A stretch of 64,000 nt of DNA from Kocuria rosea (GCF_006094695.1 NZ_CP035103.1:3596001-3660000), one strand, 5' to 3'. Shown: positions 8,617 to 18,835, numbered from the stretch's first letter. A program made the numbers and translations. Notes: generated by a model from the sequence alone, not told the origin.

Positions 8617-10409
8617 GCGTGCACGTCGTCGCCACGGCCGGGCACGTCGACCACGGCAAGAGCACCCTGGTGCGGGCCCTCACCGGGATGGAGCCCGACC
8701 GGTGGGAGGAGGAGCGCCGCCGCGGGCTGACCATCGACCTGGGCTACGCCTGGACCGCGCTGCCGTCCGGGCGCGACGTGGCCTTCGTGGACGTCCCGGG
8801 CCACGAGCGCTTCCTCGGCAACATGCTCGCCGGTCTCGGCCCGGCTCCCGTGGTCTGCTTCGTGGTCGCCGTCGACGAGGGCTGGCAGGCCCAGTCCGGC
8901 GACCACCGCGACGCCGTCGCGGCCCTCGGCATCGAGCACGGCGTGGTGGTGCTCACCCGCGCCGACCGGGCCCCCGGGCGCACCGGCGAGGTGCTCGCCC
9001 AGGTGCGCGCGGAGCTGGCCGGGACCGGTCTGCACGACGCGCCGGTGGTCACCGTCTCGGCCCTCGAGGGCACGGGCCTCGACGAGCTGCGCGCCGTCCT
9101 CGACGACGTCCTGGCGCGGGCGCCCGCCCCCGCCCAGGGGCGGCTGCGGCTGTGGGTGGACCGGTCCTTCACGATCACCGGCTCCGGGACGGTGGTGACC
9201 GGCACGCTGGCCGCGGGATCGCTCCGGCAGGGCGACCGGCTGCACCTGCTCGGCCACGGCGGAGCCGTGCCGGTCGTGGTCCGGGGCATGCACAGCCGGA
9301 ACGTGGCCCACACCGCGCTGGAGCCGTGCACCCGCGTGGCGCTCAACCTGCGGGGGGTCTCCGCCTCCGACGTGCACCGCGGCGACGCCCTGGTCACCCC
9401 CGGCACGTGGCCGCTCACCGACGTCCTCGACGTCCGCCGGGCCACCGGCCCCGCCCTCACGGACACGGCCGAGCACCTCGTGGTCCACGCCGGCACCGCG
9501 GCCGTGCCCGCCCGGCTGAGCCCGTTCGACGACGACCACGCCCGGCTGGTCCTGGACCGGCCCCTGCCCCTGGTCCTCGGGGACCGCCTGGTGCTCCGCG
9601 ACCCAGGCAGCCGCTCGGTGCTCGGCGGCGCCCAGGTCCTCGACGCCGACCCGCCCGCGCTGCGGCGGCGCGGCGACCGGGCGCGCCGCGCCGTCCGGCT
9701 CGCCGGCACGGACCTGCGCGGAGACGTCGGCGCGGAGGTGGCCCGCCGCGGCGCGGTCCAGGCGCAGCACCTGCACCGCCTCGGGCTGCTGCCCACCGCG
9801 GACGCCGCCCCGCCCGGCGACGTGCGCGCGCTCGGGGGCTGGTGGGTGCACGCCCCCGTGCTCGAGTCCTGGACGCAGCGGCTGCGCACCGCCGTGGAGG
9901 AGCTGCACGCCCGGGATCCCCTGGCCGCGGGGCTCTCGCGGGGCGCCGCCCGCGACCTGCTCGCGCTGCCCGACGCCGCGCTGGTCGACCCCGTGGTCCG
10001 CGGCGCCGGCCTGGAGCAGGACGGCGGGCACATCCGGTCCCCGCACCACCGCGGCGGCCTCGGCGCCCACGAGACCGCGGTGCTCGAGCTGGAGCGGCGG
10101 CTCGGGGCCGAGCCCTTCCGGAGCCCGGAGGCCGACGAGCTGATGGCGCTGCGGCTCGGCGCCCGCGAGCTCGCCGCGGCCGAGCGCACCGGCCGGCTGC
10201 TCCGGCTGGGGGACGGCGTCGTGCTGCTCCCCACCGCCCCCGCCCTGGCGATGCGCGAGCTCGCCCGGCTGCCGCAGCCCTTCACCACGAGCCAGGCCCG
10301 CCAGGCGCTCGGCACCTCCCGGCGCGTCGCGATCCCGCTGCTCGAGCACCTCGACGCCCGCGGCTGGACCCGGCGGCTGGACGCCGGCCACCGGACCGTG
10401 GCGCGCTGA
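8613..10409 (+). CDS. selB: Selenocysteine-specific translation elongation factor
   Basis: GTPase that brings Sec-tRNA-Sec to the ribosome and recognises SECIS. It has 598 residues. G1 is GHVDHGKST near residue 10, G3 is DVPGHE near residue 53, and G4 is TRAD in place of the usual NKxD. Domains II and III follow (WVDRSFTITGSGTVVTGTL is typical of SelB), and the C-terminal third is a chain of winged-helix modules that would read the hairpin at 1151-1169. The GTG overlaps the selA stop by four bases (GTGA) and is preceded by GGGAGGG. Confidence 0.95.
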   Translation: MSVHVVATAGHVDHGKSTLVRALTGMEPDRWEEERRRGLTIDLGYAWTALPSGRDVAFVDVPGHERFLGNMLAGLGPAPVVCFVVAVDEGWQAQSGDHRDAVAALGIEHGVVVLTRADRAPGRTGEVLAQVRAELAGTGLHDAPVVTVSALEGTGLDELRAVLDDVLARAPAPAQGRLRLWVDRSFTITGSGTVVTGTLAAGSLRQGDRLHLLGHGGAVPVVVRGMHSRNVAHTALEPCTRVALNLRGVSASDVHRGDALVTPGTWPLTDVLDVRRATGPALTDTAEHLVVHAGTAAVPARLSPFDDDHARLVLDRPLPLVLGDRLVLRDPGSRSVLGGAQVLDADPPALRRRGDRARRAVRLAGTDLRGDVGAEVARRGAVQAQHLHRLGLLPTADAAPPGDVRALGGWWVHAPVLESWTQRLRTAVEELHARDPLAAGLSRGAARDLLALPDAALVDPVVRGAGLEQDGGHIRSPHHRGGLGAHETAVLELERRLGAEPFRSPEADELMALRLGARELAAAERTGRLLRLGDGVVLLPTAPALAMRELARLPQPFTTSQARQALGTSRRVAIPLLEHLDARGWTRRLDAGHRTVAR

Positions 10410-10445
10410 GCCCACGGCCCTGCCGGCCGCTCCGCCGCCCGGTCC

Positions 10446-11441
10446 CTATCCGCGCAGCGCCCTGAGGTGCTCGACCGCCTGGGGCAGCACCTTCTGCAGG
10501 TCGCCCACGATGCCGAGGTCGGCGATCTCGAAGACCGGCGCCTGCTCGTCCTTGTTCACGGCCACGATCGTGCCCGCCGTCTGCATCCCGGCGCGCTGCT
10601 GGACGGCCCCGGAGATCCCGCACGAGACGTAGAGCTGCGGGGAGACGGTGCGCCCGGTCTGGCCCACCTGCGCCTCGGGGCCGATCCACCCGGCGTCCAC
10701 CGCCGCGCGGGAGGCCCCGATCGCGCCGCCGAGGACGTCGGCGAGCGCCTCGAGCGGCCCGAAGTCCCCGCCCGTGCCACGGCCGCCGGCCACGACCACG
10801 CGCGCCTCGCCCAGCGCCGGGCGCCCGGAGGCCGGCAGCGCGGACCGGCCCACCACCCGGGCCGCGGGCACGGCGTCCTCGAGCGCGTGCGTGCGCACCC
10901 GCGGGCGCTGCACCCCGGCAGACCCCGCGCCGGGGGCGCCCGCGGCGGCGTGGGCCGCGGGGTCGGCGGGGAGCTCGACCGAGTTGGGGCGGACGGTCGC
11001 GATCAGCACCGGGCTCGTGGCCCGGCACCGGGTGGTCCACCCGCCGGCGAGGACGGACTTGGTGGCGACGAGGTCGGCGTCGAGGGCGACCACGTCGGTG
11101 ACCACCCCGGCCCCGAGCCGCACGCCCAGGCGCGCGGCGACGTCCTTGGCCTCGGGGGTGGCGGCGAGCAGCAGCGCCGTGGCGCCGGTCTCCCGGGCGG
11201 CGGCCTCCGCGAGCGCGACCGCCGGCGTGGTGAGCCGGTCGCCGGGCCCGCCCTCCGCGGCGTGCACGGTGCCCACCCCGTGGGCGGCGAGCTCGCCGAG
11301 CAGGGCGTCGCCGGGCGCGTCCGGCACGACGACGTGCGTCTCGCCCAGCGTGCCGGCGAGCACGAGCAGCTCCCGGTCGGCGCGGCGCAGCCGGTCCGTG
11401 GTGGCCAGCACCACCAGTGCGACGGTCGTGGTCGTGGTCAT
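10446..11441 (-). CDS. etfA: Electron transfer flavoprotein, alpha subunit
   Basis: A 331-residue FAD-binding subunit of ETF, which collects electrons from acyl-CoA dehydrogenases. The C-terminal FAD domain shows ARVVVAGGRG near residue 208, followed by GQTGRTVSPQLY and GISGAVQQRAGM. The N-terminal threonine run in MTTTTTVALVVL is common in actinobacterial EtfA. It lies 67 bases downstream of etfB on the same strand, next to two acyl-CoA dehydrogenase genes that need an ETF. Dimethylglycine oxidase and SoxBDAG in this window use O2 and do not need it. Confidence 0.92.
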   Translation of the reverse strand: MTTTTTVALVVLATTDRLRRADRELLVLAGTLGETHVVVPDAPGDALLGELAAHGVGTVHAAEGGPGDRLTTPAVALAEAAARETGATALLLAATPEAKDVAARLGVRLGAGVVTDVVALDADLVATKSVLAGGWTTRCRATSPVLIATVRPNSVELPADPAAHAAAGAPGAGSAGVQRPRVRTHALEDAVPAARVVGRSALPASGRPALGEARVVVAGGRGTGGDFGPLEALADVLGGAIGASRAAVDAGWIGPEAQVGQTGRTVSPQLYVSCGISGAVQQRAGMQTAGTIVAVNKDEQAPVFEIADLGIVGDLQKVLPQAVEHLRALRG

Positions 11442-11508
11442 GGTCGTCCTCCTCCTGCCCGGCGGGCGGGCGCGTGCGATGGGGGTCCGGCGGGGTGCGG
11501 CCGGGTGC

Positions 11509-12333
11509 TCAGACGAGCCTCCGGGCCACGAGGAACTCGGCGAGGCGGATGCCGCCCTCGCCGTCGTCGGCCACGACCTCCCCGGCGGTCCGGGGCGGGC
11601 GCGGCACGGCGTCGAGCACCTCGGTGAGCGAGCCGGCGAGGCCCACGTCCCCGGTGTCCAGGCCGAGGTCGGCGACGGACCACGTCTGCACGGGCTTCTT
11701 CTTGGCCGCCATGATCGCCTTGAAGGTGGGGTAGCGCGGGGTGTTGACCTGGTCCGTCACGGCCACGAGCGCCGGCAGGTCCGCGGCGACCCGGAGGGCC
11801 TCGGTCTCGGTGTGCCGGACGGCCGTGAGCGAGGCGCCGTCCTCGGCCAGCGCCAGGGAGCTCGCGAAGCCGACGTGGGCGAGGCCGAGCCGCTCGGCGA
11901 GCTGACCGGGGACCAGGGACGTCTCGCCGTCGGTGGAGGCCATGCCGGTGAGCACGAGGTCCACGGCCCGGTCCTCCGCCGCGGCGATCCGCTGCACCGC
12001 CGCGGCGAGCACCCGGGCGGTGACCCAGGCGTCGGAGCCGGCGAGGGCGTCGTCGAGCACGTGGAACCCGGCGTCGGCGCCCAGCTGGAGGGCGCGCTTG
12101 AGCGCGCCCGTCGCACCCGCGGGTCCCAGGGTGAGGGCGAGCACGCGGTGCCCGGCCGCCGCGCCCCCGTGCGTCTCCACGATCTGCACGGCGGCCTCGA
12201 GGGCGTACTCGTCGAGCTCGGAGAGGATCCCGGACGCGCGCTCGAGCAGGGGCGGGCTCCCGGCGAGGACGCGGTCCCCCGCGGCGTCGGGGACGTGCTT
12301 GACGGGGACGACGATCGTCAGGGGCTGGCTCAT
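11509..12333 (-). CDS. etfB: Electron transfer flavoprotein, beta subunit
   Basis: A 274-residue beta subunit pairing with EtfA. Visible motifs are VVPVKHVPDAAGDR at the N terminus, the AMP-binding loop region LVLTGMASTDGETSLVPGQL, and PRYPTFKAIMAAKKK near residue 210, the classic EtfB recognition-loop signature. The ATG at 12333 is preceded by GGAGGAGACC. It follows the CitE-like gene after an 84-base gap on the same strand, so it may be the distal part of the same operon. Confidence 0.92.
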   Translation of the reverse strand: MSQPLTIVVPVKHVPDAAGDRVLAGSPPLLERASGILSELDEYALEAAVQIVETHGGAAAGHRVLALTLGPAGATGALKRALQLGADAGFHVLDDALAGSDAWVTARVLAAAVQRIAAAEDRAVDLVLTGMASTDGETSLVPGQLAERLGLAHVGFASSLALAEDGASLTAVRHTETEALRVAADLPALVAVTDQVNTPRYPTFKAIMAAKKKPVQTWSVADLGLDTGDVGLAGSLTEVLDAVPRPPRTAGEVVADDGEGGIRLAEFLVARRLV

Positions 12334-12416
12334 GGTCTCCTCCGGGCGGGACGGGGATGGACGGGACGGGGCGGTGACGGGGTGGTGACGGGCGGTCCGC
12401 GCGGACGGACGGGGTC

Positions 12417-13238
12417 TCAGGCGTCCGCGCGGCGCACGAGGCGCTCGGCGTGGCGGATCAGGGGTGCGTCGACCATCCGCCCGCGGAACGCGAAGACGCC
12501 GGGGGTGCGGCGGGCGGCGGCGAGCAGCTCCCGGGCGGCAGCGACCTCCTCGGCACCGGGCCGGTAGGCGGCGCGGACGGTCTCGACCTGCCCGGGGTGG
12601 AGGCAGGCGGTGGCCGCGAAGCCGGAGGCCGCCGCGTCGAGGGCCTCCTCGCGCAGCCCGTCGTGGTCGGCGAGGTCGACGTGCACCGCGTCGATCGCGG
12701 GCCGGCCGGCGGCGCCGGCCGCGAGCAGGACGGCGGAGCGGGCGTGGCGGGCCACGTCCCGGTAGGCGCCGTCCCGGCGCCGGGACGAGCTGCCGCCGAG
12801 CGAGGCCACGAGGTCCTCGGCGCCCCACATCAGCGCGACCACGTTGGGGGACCGGGCGATCTCGGCCGCGTTGACCACGCCCTCCGCGGTCTCGCACAGC
12901 GCGACGACGCGGTGCAGGCCCAGCTCGGCGGCGACGGCGAGCCGCTCCGCGGAGGCGGTCTTGGGCAGCATCACGGTGGTGTACCCGGTGTGCCGCAGGG
13001 CGACGAGGTCGTGGGCGAAGTCCTCGGTGTCCTCGGCGTTGATCCGCACGATCGTGCGGGCGGGGTCCAGGGGCGTGGCCACGAGGGCGTCCCGGGCGGC
13101 GGGCTTGGCGGAGGGCGCCACGGCGTCCTCGAGGTCCAGGATCACGGCGTCAGCGCGCTCGGCCGCCTTGGCGTAGCGCTCGGGGCGGTCGGCCGGGCAG
13201 AACAGCAGGGCGGGTCCGAGGGTGAACGGGTCGGTCAT
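12417..13238 (-). CDS. CitE-like HpcH/HpaI-family CoA lyase
   Basis: TIM-barrel lyase of 273 residues in the citrate lyase beta / malyl-CoA lyase superfamily. Motifs: LFCPADRPERYAKA near the N terminus, VILDLEDAV (metal-binding Glu/Asp), VRINAEDT, and MWGAEDL. The gene order carboxylase beta, carboxylase alpha, acyl-CoA dehydrogenase, MaoC, CitE matches the M. tuberculosis accD1-accA1-fadE19-Rv2499c-citE cluster. There the CitE-like protein is reported as a (R)-beta-hydroxyacyl-CoA lyase linking leucine catabolism and itaconate dissimilation. The same role is inferred here. Start ATG at 13238 has an AGGAG-like site upstream (AAGGAGCCCCG). Confidence 0.85.
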   Translation of the reverse strand: MTDPFTLGPALLFCPADRPERYAKAAERADAVILDLEDAVAPSAKPAARDALVATPLDPARTIVRINAEDTEDFAHDLVALRHTGYTTVMLPKTASAERLAVAAELGLHRVVALCETAEGVVNAAEIARSPNVVALMWGAEDLVASLGGSSSRRRDGAYRDVARHARSAVLLAAGAAGRPAIDAVHVDLADHDGLREEALDAAASGFAATACLHPGQVETVRAAYRPGAEEVAAARELLAAARRTPGVFAFRGRMVDAPLIRHAERLVRRADA

Positions 13239-13297
13239 CGGGGCTCCTTGGCCGGGGGTCGCGGCGGAGTGTCGCGGTGGGGCATCACGGTGCGCTG

Positions 13298-13786
13298 TCA
13301 CTGCGGGCCGGCATCGCGGGACCACACGAGCACCGAGCGGGTGCACTCGGCCACCACGACCCCCTCCTGGTTGCGGCCCACGTGCTTCACGCGGACGATG
13401 CCCTGCCCGGGCCGGGAGGCCGAGGGGCGGGCGCCGAGGACCTCGGAGGACGAGTACAGGGTGTCCCCGTGGAAGAGCGGCTGCGGGAAGGCGACCTCCT
13501 CGAAGCCCAGGTTCGCCACGATGGTGCCCTGGGTCAGCTGGGCCACGGACGCCCCCACGATGGTCGAGAGGGTGAACATGGAGTTCACGAGCCGCCGGCC
13601 GAAGGGCTGGCGCCCGGACCACGCGGCGTCCAGGTGCAGGGACTGGGTGTTCATGGTGAGGGTCGTGAACAGCACGTTGTCCGCCTCGGTCACGGTCCGG
13701 CCCGGGGCGTGCTCGTAGACGGTGCCGACCTCGAACTCCTCGAACCACAGCCCGCGCTGGCGGACCACCCGGCGCTCCTCGGTCAC
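13298..13786 (-). CDS. MaoC-like acyl-CoA dehydratase
   Basis: A 162-residue hot-dog-fold protein of the MaoC hydratase family. It opens with GLWFEEFEVGTVYEHAPGRT, as in beta-methylmalyl-CoA/mesaconyl-CoA-type dehydratases, and contains TEADNVLFTTLTMN, the catalytic Asp/Asn region, and HLDAAW. Neighbours (acyl-CoA dehydrogenase upstream, CitE-like lyase downstream) suggest it hydrates or dehydrates a branched acyl-CoA intermediate for the lyase. It is the counterpart of Rv2499c by synteny. The exact substrate cannot be read from the sequence. Confidence 0.82.
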   Translation of the reverse strand: MTEERRVVRQRGLWFEEFEVGTVYEHAPGRTVTEADNVLFTTLTMNTQSLHLDAAWSGRQPFGRRLVNSMFTLSTIVGASVAQLTQGTIVANLGFEEVAFPQPLFHGDTLYSSSEVLGARPSASRPGQGIVRVKHVGRNQEGVVVAECTRSVLVWSRDAGPQ

Positions 13787-13796
13787 GGCGGCCCCC

Positions 13797-14957
13797 TCAG
13801 AGTCCGAGCTCGCGGGCGATGAGCATGAGCTGCACCTCGGTGGTGCCCTCGCCGACCTCGAGGATCTTGGCGTCCCGGTAGTGGCGGGCCACCCGGAACT
13901 CGTTGATGAACCCGTAGCCGCCGAAGACCTGGGTGGCGTCCCGGGCGTTGTCCATCGCGGCCTCCCCGGCCACGAGCTTGGCGATCGCGGCCTGCGTCTT
14001 GAACGGCCGCCCGGCGAGCATCCGGGACGCGGCGTCGTAGTAGGCCAGCCGGGCGGTGTGGGCGCGGGCCTGCATCCGGGCGATCTTGAAGGAGACGGCC
14101 TGGTTGTCCCCGATGGGGCGGCCGAAGGACTGCCGCTCGCGCGCGTAGCGCACGGACTCCTCGACGCAGCCCTGGGCCGCGCCCGTGGCCAGGGCCGCGA
14201 TGGCGATGCGGCCCTCGTCGAGGATGGACAGGAAGTTGGCGTAGCCGCGGCCCTCCTCCCCCAGCAGGTTCTCCTCGGGGACGCGGACGTCCTGGAGGGA
14301 CAGCGGGTGGGTGTCCGAGGCGTTCCAGCCGACCTTGTCGTAGGCCTGCTCGGCGCGGAAGCCGGGGGTGTCCGTGGGGACGATGATCGTGGAGATCTCC
14401 TTGCGCACCCGCCCGTCCGGCAGCTCCGTGGTGCCGGTGACCGCGGTGACGTTCACCAGGCGGGTGATCGCCGTGCCGGAGTTGGTGATGAACTCCTTGG
14501 CGCCGTCGATCACCCACTGCCCGTCCTCCCGCTTCGCAGTGGTGCGGGTCCCGCCGGCGTCCGAGCCGGCCTCCGGCTCGGTGAGCCCGAACCCGGCGAG
14601 CGCCCGGCCCGCGGCGAGGTCGGGGAGCCACCGCTGCTTCTGCTCCTCGGTGCCGAAGCGGTGGATGGGCATGGCGCCCAGCGACACCCCGGCCTCGAGG
14701 GTGATGGCCACGGACTGGTCGACGCGGGCGATCTGCTCCAGCGCCAGGCACAGGGCGAAGTAGTCCCCGCCCATCCCCCCGTACTCCTCGGGGAAGGGCA
14801 GGCCGAACAGGCCCATCTCCCCCATCTGCGCCACGATGTCGTAGGGGAACTCGTGCGCGGCGTCGTACCGCGCGGAGACCGGGGCGATCACCTCGTCGGC
14901 GAAGTCGCGGACGGTGTCGGAGAGGTCCTGGTACTCCTCGTCGAGCTCGAAGTTCAT
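13797..14957 (-). CDS. Acyl-CoA dehydrogenase, isovaleryl/branched-chain type (FadE19-like)
   Basis: FAD-dependent acyl-CoA dehydrogenase of 386 residues, the usual length. N-terminal helices ([20 protein letters not shown]), then [11 protein letters not shown] near residue 125, [14 protein letters not shown], and the C-terminal [20 protein letters not shown] with [13 protein letters not shown] near the end. In this family the catalytic base sits in the segment around EGTTEVQ. Position between the biotin carboxylase subunit and MaoC matches leucine/isovaleryl-CoA clusters. It follows the carboxylase gene with a four-base overlap. Confidence 0.9.
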   Translation of the reverse strand: MNFELDEEYQDLSDTVRDFADEVIAPVSARYDAAHEFPYDIVAQMGEMGLFGLPFPEEYGGMGGDYFALCLALEQIARVDQSVAITLEAGVSLGAMPIHRFGTEEQKQRWLPDLAAGRALAGFGLTEPEAGSDAGGTRTTAKREDGQWVIDGAKEFITNSGTAITRLVNVTAVTGTTELPDGRVRKEISTIIVPTDTPGFRAEQAYDKVGWNASDTHPLSLQDVRVPEENLLGEEGRGYANFLSILDEGRIAIAALATGAAQGCVEESVRYARERQSFGRPIGDNQAVSFKIARMQARAHTARLAYYDAASRMLAGRPFKTQAAIAKLVAGEAAMDNARDATQVFGGYGFINEFRVARHYRDAKILEVGEGTTEVQLMLIARELGL

Positions 14958-17098
14958 GGGGTGCGCTCCTGGTCGGTCGGACGGGGGTCGGTCTGTGGGC
15001 GGGTGCCGGGGTCCTCCGGGGCGCCGCCGGGCGTCCCGGCGGGAGCGCCGTCCGGCACGTCGTCGCGGGCGTCCCCGGGGACCGGTGCGGGCACGCCCTC
15101 GGGGACGACGTCGGGGACCACGCGGGCGAGCAGCTGGTGCAGTACCACGCGGTCACCGGCCCGCACGGAGAGCTCGGCGGTGCCGGCGGTGGGGGCGGTC
15201 AGGCGGTGCTCCATCTTCATGGCCTCGACCACCACCACGGTCTGCCCCTCGGCGACCCGGTCCCCGGTGGCGGCCGGGACGGCGACCACGGTGCCGGGCA
15301 TGGGCGAGTGCAGCTCCGGGGCGGCGGGCCCGGCCGTGCGCTCGAGGGCGGCCAGCGACCGCTCGAGCCGGGCCTCGCGGGTCAGCACCCGGAGCTCGTA
15401 GGCGCAGCCGCCCTCGCCCACCCAGACGCTGTCCGCGCCCGCGGCCACGTGGACCACCCGGGCCGTCCCGCCGCTCTCGAGCAGGTGCGCGGCCGGGCGG
15501 CCCGGCAGCGGGGTCAGGCGCACGGCGGGGTCCACGGCGGTCCGCCGGGGCTCCTCGAGCCCGTGGGCCAGCACCACCGTGGGCCGGGCGCGGCCGGCGG
15601 CCCGCCAGCCGTCCGGGCGGGACCAGGGGCCCGTGTCCCCGGCGGGGCGCGGGTCGGCGGGCCGGTGCCGGGCGAGGTGGGCGGCCGCGGCGGCGAAGTG
15701 GCTCTCGTCGGGTGCCGTGAACTCCAGCTCCGGCAGGCGCCGCTCGATGAGGGTCGTGTCCATGACCCCGGCGCGCACCCCGGGATCGGCCAGCAGGGCG
15801 CGCAGGTACTCGGTGTTGGTGCCCACCCCGAGCACCACGGTGTCCGCCAGGGCCAGGTCGAGCCGGTCGAGGGCCTGGGCCCGGTCGGCGCCCCAGGCGA
15901 CGACCTTGGCGAGCAGCGGGTCGTAGTCCGAGCCCACGGTCAGCCCCGGTGCCAGCGCGGAGTCCACGCGGATCCCCGGGCCGGAGGCCTCCTCCAGGGC
16001 CAGCACGGTGCCGGCGGTGGGCAGGAAGCCGCGGGCGGGGTCCTCGGCGTAGAGCCGGGCCTCGACCGCGTGGCCGGTGAGCACCACGTCCTCCTGCACC
16101 AGGTCCAGCGGCTCCCCCGCGGCGACGCGGATCTGCTGCGCCACGAGGTCCGTGCCGGTGACCAGCTCGGTGACGGGGTGCTCCACCTGCAGGCGGGTGT
16201 TCATCTCCATGAAGTAGAAGGTGCCGGGCTGCGCGGCGGGCACCAGGAACTCCACGGTGCCCGCACCGGTGTAGCCCACGGAGCGGGCCACCCGGCAGGC
16301 GGCCTGCCCGATCCGCTCCCGGGTGGCGGGGTCCAGCAGCGGCGAGGGCGCCTCCTCGATGACCTTCTGGTGCCGCCGCTGCAGGGAGCACTCCCGCTCC
16401 CCGAGGTGGACCACGGCCCCGTGGGCGTCGGCGAGGACCTGCACCTCGATGTGCCGGGGGGACTCGACGAGCTGCTCGAGGAGCAGGGTGTCGTCGCCGA
16501 AGGCCGCCGCGGCCACCCGGCGGGCCGTGGCCAGGGCCTCCGGCAGCTCGCCCGGGGCCGCCACCACGTGCATGCCCTTGCCGCCGCCCCCGGCAGAGGG
16601 CTTGATCAGGATCGGGTACGTCATCCCGGCGGCCGCGGCCGCCAGGGCGTCGTCGTCGAGACCGGGCTCGGAGACCCCGGGGACCGTGGGCACCCCGGCG
16701 GCGGACACGTGCCGCTTGGCGCGGATCTTGTCGCCCATCGTCTCGAGGGCCTCCACGCCGGGGCCGATGAACACGATCCCCGCGTCCGCGCACGCCCGGG
16801 CGAAGGCGGCGTTCTCGGACAGGAACCCGTAGCCGGGGTGGATCGCCTGCGCGCCGGTGGCCCGCGCCGCCCCGATCACGGCGTCGATGCGCAGATAGCT
16901 CTCGGCCGGGGCCGCCGGGCCCACGCACACGGCCGTGTCGGCCTCCCGCACGTGCACCGCGTCCCGGTCGGCCTCGCTGTAGACCGCGACCGAGCGGATC
17001 CCCAGCGCCCGGAGCGTGCGCAGGACCCGGCGGGCGATCTCCCCGCGGTTGGCCACGAGGACGACGTCGAAGCGGCGCGGCGGCGTGCCGGCGGTCAC
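14954..17098 (-). CDS. accA1: Acyl-CoA carboxylase alpha subunit (biotin carboxylase + BCCP), methylcrotonyl-CoA type
   Basis: A 714-residue biotin-dependent carboxylase subunit. Biotin carboxylase: [18 protein letters not shown] at the start, [18 protein letters not shown]-grasp loop [11 protein letters not shown], and [17 protein letters not shown] linker follows, then the biotinyl domain with VEAMKMEH; the lysine is about 85 residues from the end. A 45-residue Pro/Asp/Gly-rich tail after the biotin domain is unusual and probably disordered. The start is uncertain: GTG 17098 is used, and GTG 17107 overlapping the previous stop is equally possible. It forms the carboxylase with the gene at 17104-18711; methylcrotonyl-CoA is the likely substrate from synteny. 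Confidence 0.9.
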   Translation of the reverse strand: MTAGTPPRRFDVVLVANRGEIARRVLRTLRALGIRSVAVYSEADRDAVHVREADTAVCVGPAAPAESYLRIDAVIGAARATGAQAIHPGYGFLSENAAFARACADAGIVFIGPGVEALETMGDKIRAKRHVSAAGVPTVPGVSEPGLDDDALAAAAAGMTYPILIKPSAGGGGKGMHVVAAPGELPEALATARRVAAAAFGDDTLLLEQLVESPRHIEVQVLADAHGAVVHLGERECSLQRRHQKVIEEAPSPLLDPATRERIGQAACRVARSVGYTGAGTVEFLVPAAQPGTFYFMEMNTRLQVEHPVTELVTGTDLVAQQIRVAAGEPLDLVQEDVVLTGHAVEARLYAEDPARGFLPTAGTVLALEEASGPGIRVDSALAPGLTVGSDYDPLLAKVVAWGADRAQALDRLDLALADTVVLGVGTNTEYLRALLADPGVRAGVMDTTLIERRLPELEFTAPDESHFAAAAAHLARHRPADPRPAGDTGPWSRPDGWRAAGRARPTVVLAHGLEEPRRTAVDPAVRLTPLPGRPAAHLLESGGTARVVHVAAGADSVWVGEGGCAYELRVLTREARLERSLAALERTAGPAAPELHSPMPGTVVAVPAATGDRVAEGQTVVVVEAMKMEHRLTAPTAGTAELSVRAGDRVVLHQLLARVVPDVVPEGVPAPVPGDARDDVPDGAPAGTPGGAPEDPGTRPQTDPRPTDQERTP

Positions 17099-17103
17099 GG
17101 GGA

Positions 17104-18711
17104 TCACATCCTGAAGAGGCCGAAGGCCGGCTCGGGCAGCGGGGTCCGGGAGCAGACCTCGAGGGCCAGCCCGAGCACCTCCCGGGTGTCGGTGGGGGCG
17201 ATCACGCCGTCGTCCCAGAGCCGGGCGGTGGAGTACCAGGGGCTGCCCTGGGCCTCGTACCGGGCCCGGACGGGCGCCATGAACGCCTCGCGCTCGGCCG
17301 GGTCCCACTCCTGTCCGCGGGCGGCCAGCTGGTCGGCCTTCACGGTGGCCAGCACCGAGGCGGCCTGGGCCCCGCCCATCACCGAGATCCGCGCCTGGGG
17401 CCAGAGGAACAGGAAGCGCGGGGAGTAGGCCCGCCCGCACATGGAGTAGTTGCCGGCCCCGAAGGAGCCGCCGATCACCACGGTGAGCTTGGGCACCCGG
17501 GTGGTGGCCACGGCCGTGACCATCTTGGCGCCGTGCTTGGCGATGCCGCCGGCCTCGTAGTCGCGGCCCACCATGAAGCCGGTGATGTTCTGCAGGAACA
17601 GCAGGGGGATCCCGCGCTGGTCGCACAGCTCGACGAAGTGGGCGCCCTTCAGCGCCGACTCCGCGAAGAGCACCCCGTTGTTGGCCACGATGCCCACCGG
17701 GTGGCCGTGGACGTGGGCGAAGCCGGTGACCAGCGTGGTGCCGTACTCGGCCTTGAACTCGGCGAAGCGGCTGCCGTCCACGAGCCGGGCGATGACCTCG
17801 TGCACGTCGTAGCCGGAGTTGGGGTCGACCGGCACCGCCCCGGGGAGCTCGTCCTCGGCCACGGCCGGGGGCGCGGGCTCCCTCACCGGCCAGGCCCGCG
17901 GGCCCGGCGGCGGCAGGGTCGCCACGATGTCCCGGACGATCTGCAGGGCGTGGGCGTCGTTCTCGGCGAGGTGGTCGACCACCCCGGACGTCCGGGCGTG
18001 CAGCTCTCCGCCGCCGAGCTCCTCGGCGGTGACCTCCTCGCCGGTGGCGGCCTTCACCAGCGGCGGGCCGCCCAGGAAGATCGTGCCCTGCCCGCGCACG
18101 ATGACGGTCTCGTCGCTCATCGCCGGGACGTAGGCCCCGCCAGCGGTGCAGGAGCCGAGCACGGCCGCGATCTGCGCGATGCCCGCCGCCGAGAGGTGGG
18201 CCTGGTTGAAGAAGATCCGCCCGAAGTGCTCCCGGTCCGGGAAGACCTCGTCCTGCAGCGGCAGGTACGCCCCGCCCGAGTCGACGAGGTAGACGCAGGG
18301 CAGCCGGTTCTCCAGGGCGATCTCCTGGGCGCGCAGGTGCTTCTTGACCGTCACGGGGTAGTAGGTGCCGCCCTTGACCGTGGCGTCGTTGCACACGACC
18401 ATCACCTGCCGGCCGTGGACCAGGCCGATCCCGGCGATCAGGCCGGCCCCCGGGCACTCGTCGTCGTACATCCCCTCCGCGGCCAGGGCGCCGAGCTCCA
18501 GGAACGGGCTGCCCTCGTCCAGCAGATGATCCACCCGCTCGCGCGGCAGCAGCTTGCCGCGCGCCACGTGCCGCCGCCGGGAGGCCTCGGGCCCGCCCTG
18601 CGCCGCCCGCTCCAGGCGCCGGGTCAGCTCCTCGGCGAGCCCCTGCTGGGCGGCCGCGTTGGCGGCGAACTCCGCGCCGCCCGGATCGACCTGGGTGCTC
18701 AGCACGCGCAT
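17104..18711 (-). CDS. accD1: Acyl-CoA carboxylase beta subunit, methylcrotonyl-CoA carboxylase type
   Basis: Carboxyltransferase of 535 residues that moves CO2 from biotin to the acyl-CoA. Motifs typical of MCC beta rather than propionyl-CoA carboxylase: [21 protein letters not shown] near residue 52, [56 protein letters not shown] and [16 protein letters not shown]. It is the first gene of the minus-strand cluster running toward etfA, and it diverges from a TetR gene. The 92 bases before its ATG hold two inverted repeats that may be regulator sites. Confidence 0.92.
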   Translation of the reverse strand: MRVLSTQVDPGGAEFAANAAAQQGLAEELTRRLERAAQGGPEASRRRHVARGKLLPRERVDHLLDEGSPFLELGALAAEGMYDDECPGAGLIAGIGLVHGRQVMVVCNDATVKGGTYYPVTVKKHLRAQEIALENRLPCVYLVDSGGAYLPLQDEVFPDREHFGRIFFNQAHLSAAGIAQIAAVLGSCTAGGAYVPAMSDETVIVRGQGTIFLGGPPLVKAATGEEVTAEELGGGELHARTSGVVDHLAENDAHALQIVRDIVATLPPPGPRAWPVREPAPPAVAEDELPGAVPVDPNSGYDVHEVIARLVDGSRFAEFKAEYGTTLVTGFAHVHGHPVGIVANNGVLFAESALKGAHFVELCDQRGIPLLFLQNITGFMVGRDYEAGGIAKHGAKMVTAVATTRVPKLTVVIGGSFGAGNYSMCGRAYSPRFLFLWPQARISVMGGAQAASVLATVKADQLAARGQEWDPAEREAFMAPVRARYEAQGSPWYSTARLWDDGVIAPTDTREVLGLALEVCSRTPLPEPAFGLFRM

Positions 18712-18755
18712 GGGTTCCCTCCGCTCCGGGCCGGCCGTCCGGGGATGCCATTTCG

Positions 18756-18801
18756 GTTAATCACGACTAACTTGGGGTTCAGGTTAGTGGTGGCTCACTA
18801 G
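18756..18801. promoter_or_regulatory. Two imperfect inverted repeats between accD1 and the TetR gene (candidate operators)
   Basis: GTTAATCACGACTAAC (18756-18771) matches its reverse complement at 12 of 16 positions. TTAGTG/CACTAG arms at 18784-18789 and 18796-18801 form a second dyad. Both sit in the only AT-richer stretch between the divergent genes and share a TTAGT-like half-site, as expected for TetR operators. Binding by the adjacent TetR protein is inference. Confidence 0.5.
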
Positions 18802-18835
18802 AATGTCCAGGAATCCGACCCCGAGAGCAGGACCC

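Noticed and set aside
10410..10445. Terminator between selB and etfA
   Set aside because: Only 36 bases with no convincing inverted repeat; the convergent genes may rely on overlapping 3' ends or Rho.
18803..18835. ATG 18803 as the start of the TetR regulator
   Set aside because: It overlaps or abuts a candidate operator and has no ribosome site; GTG 18836 has a purine-rich site and begins closer to the DNA-binding domain. Kept only as an alternative.
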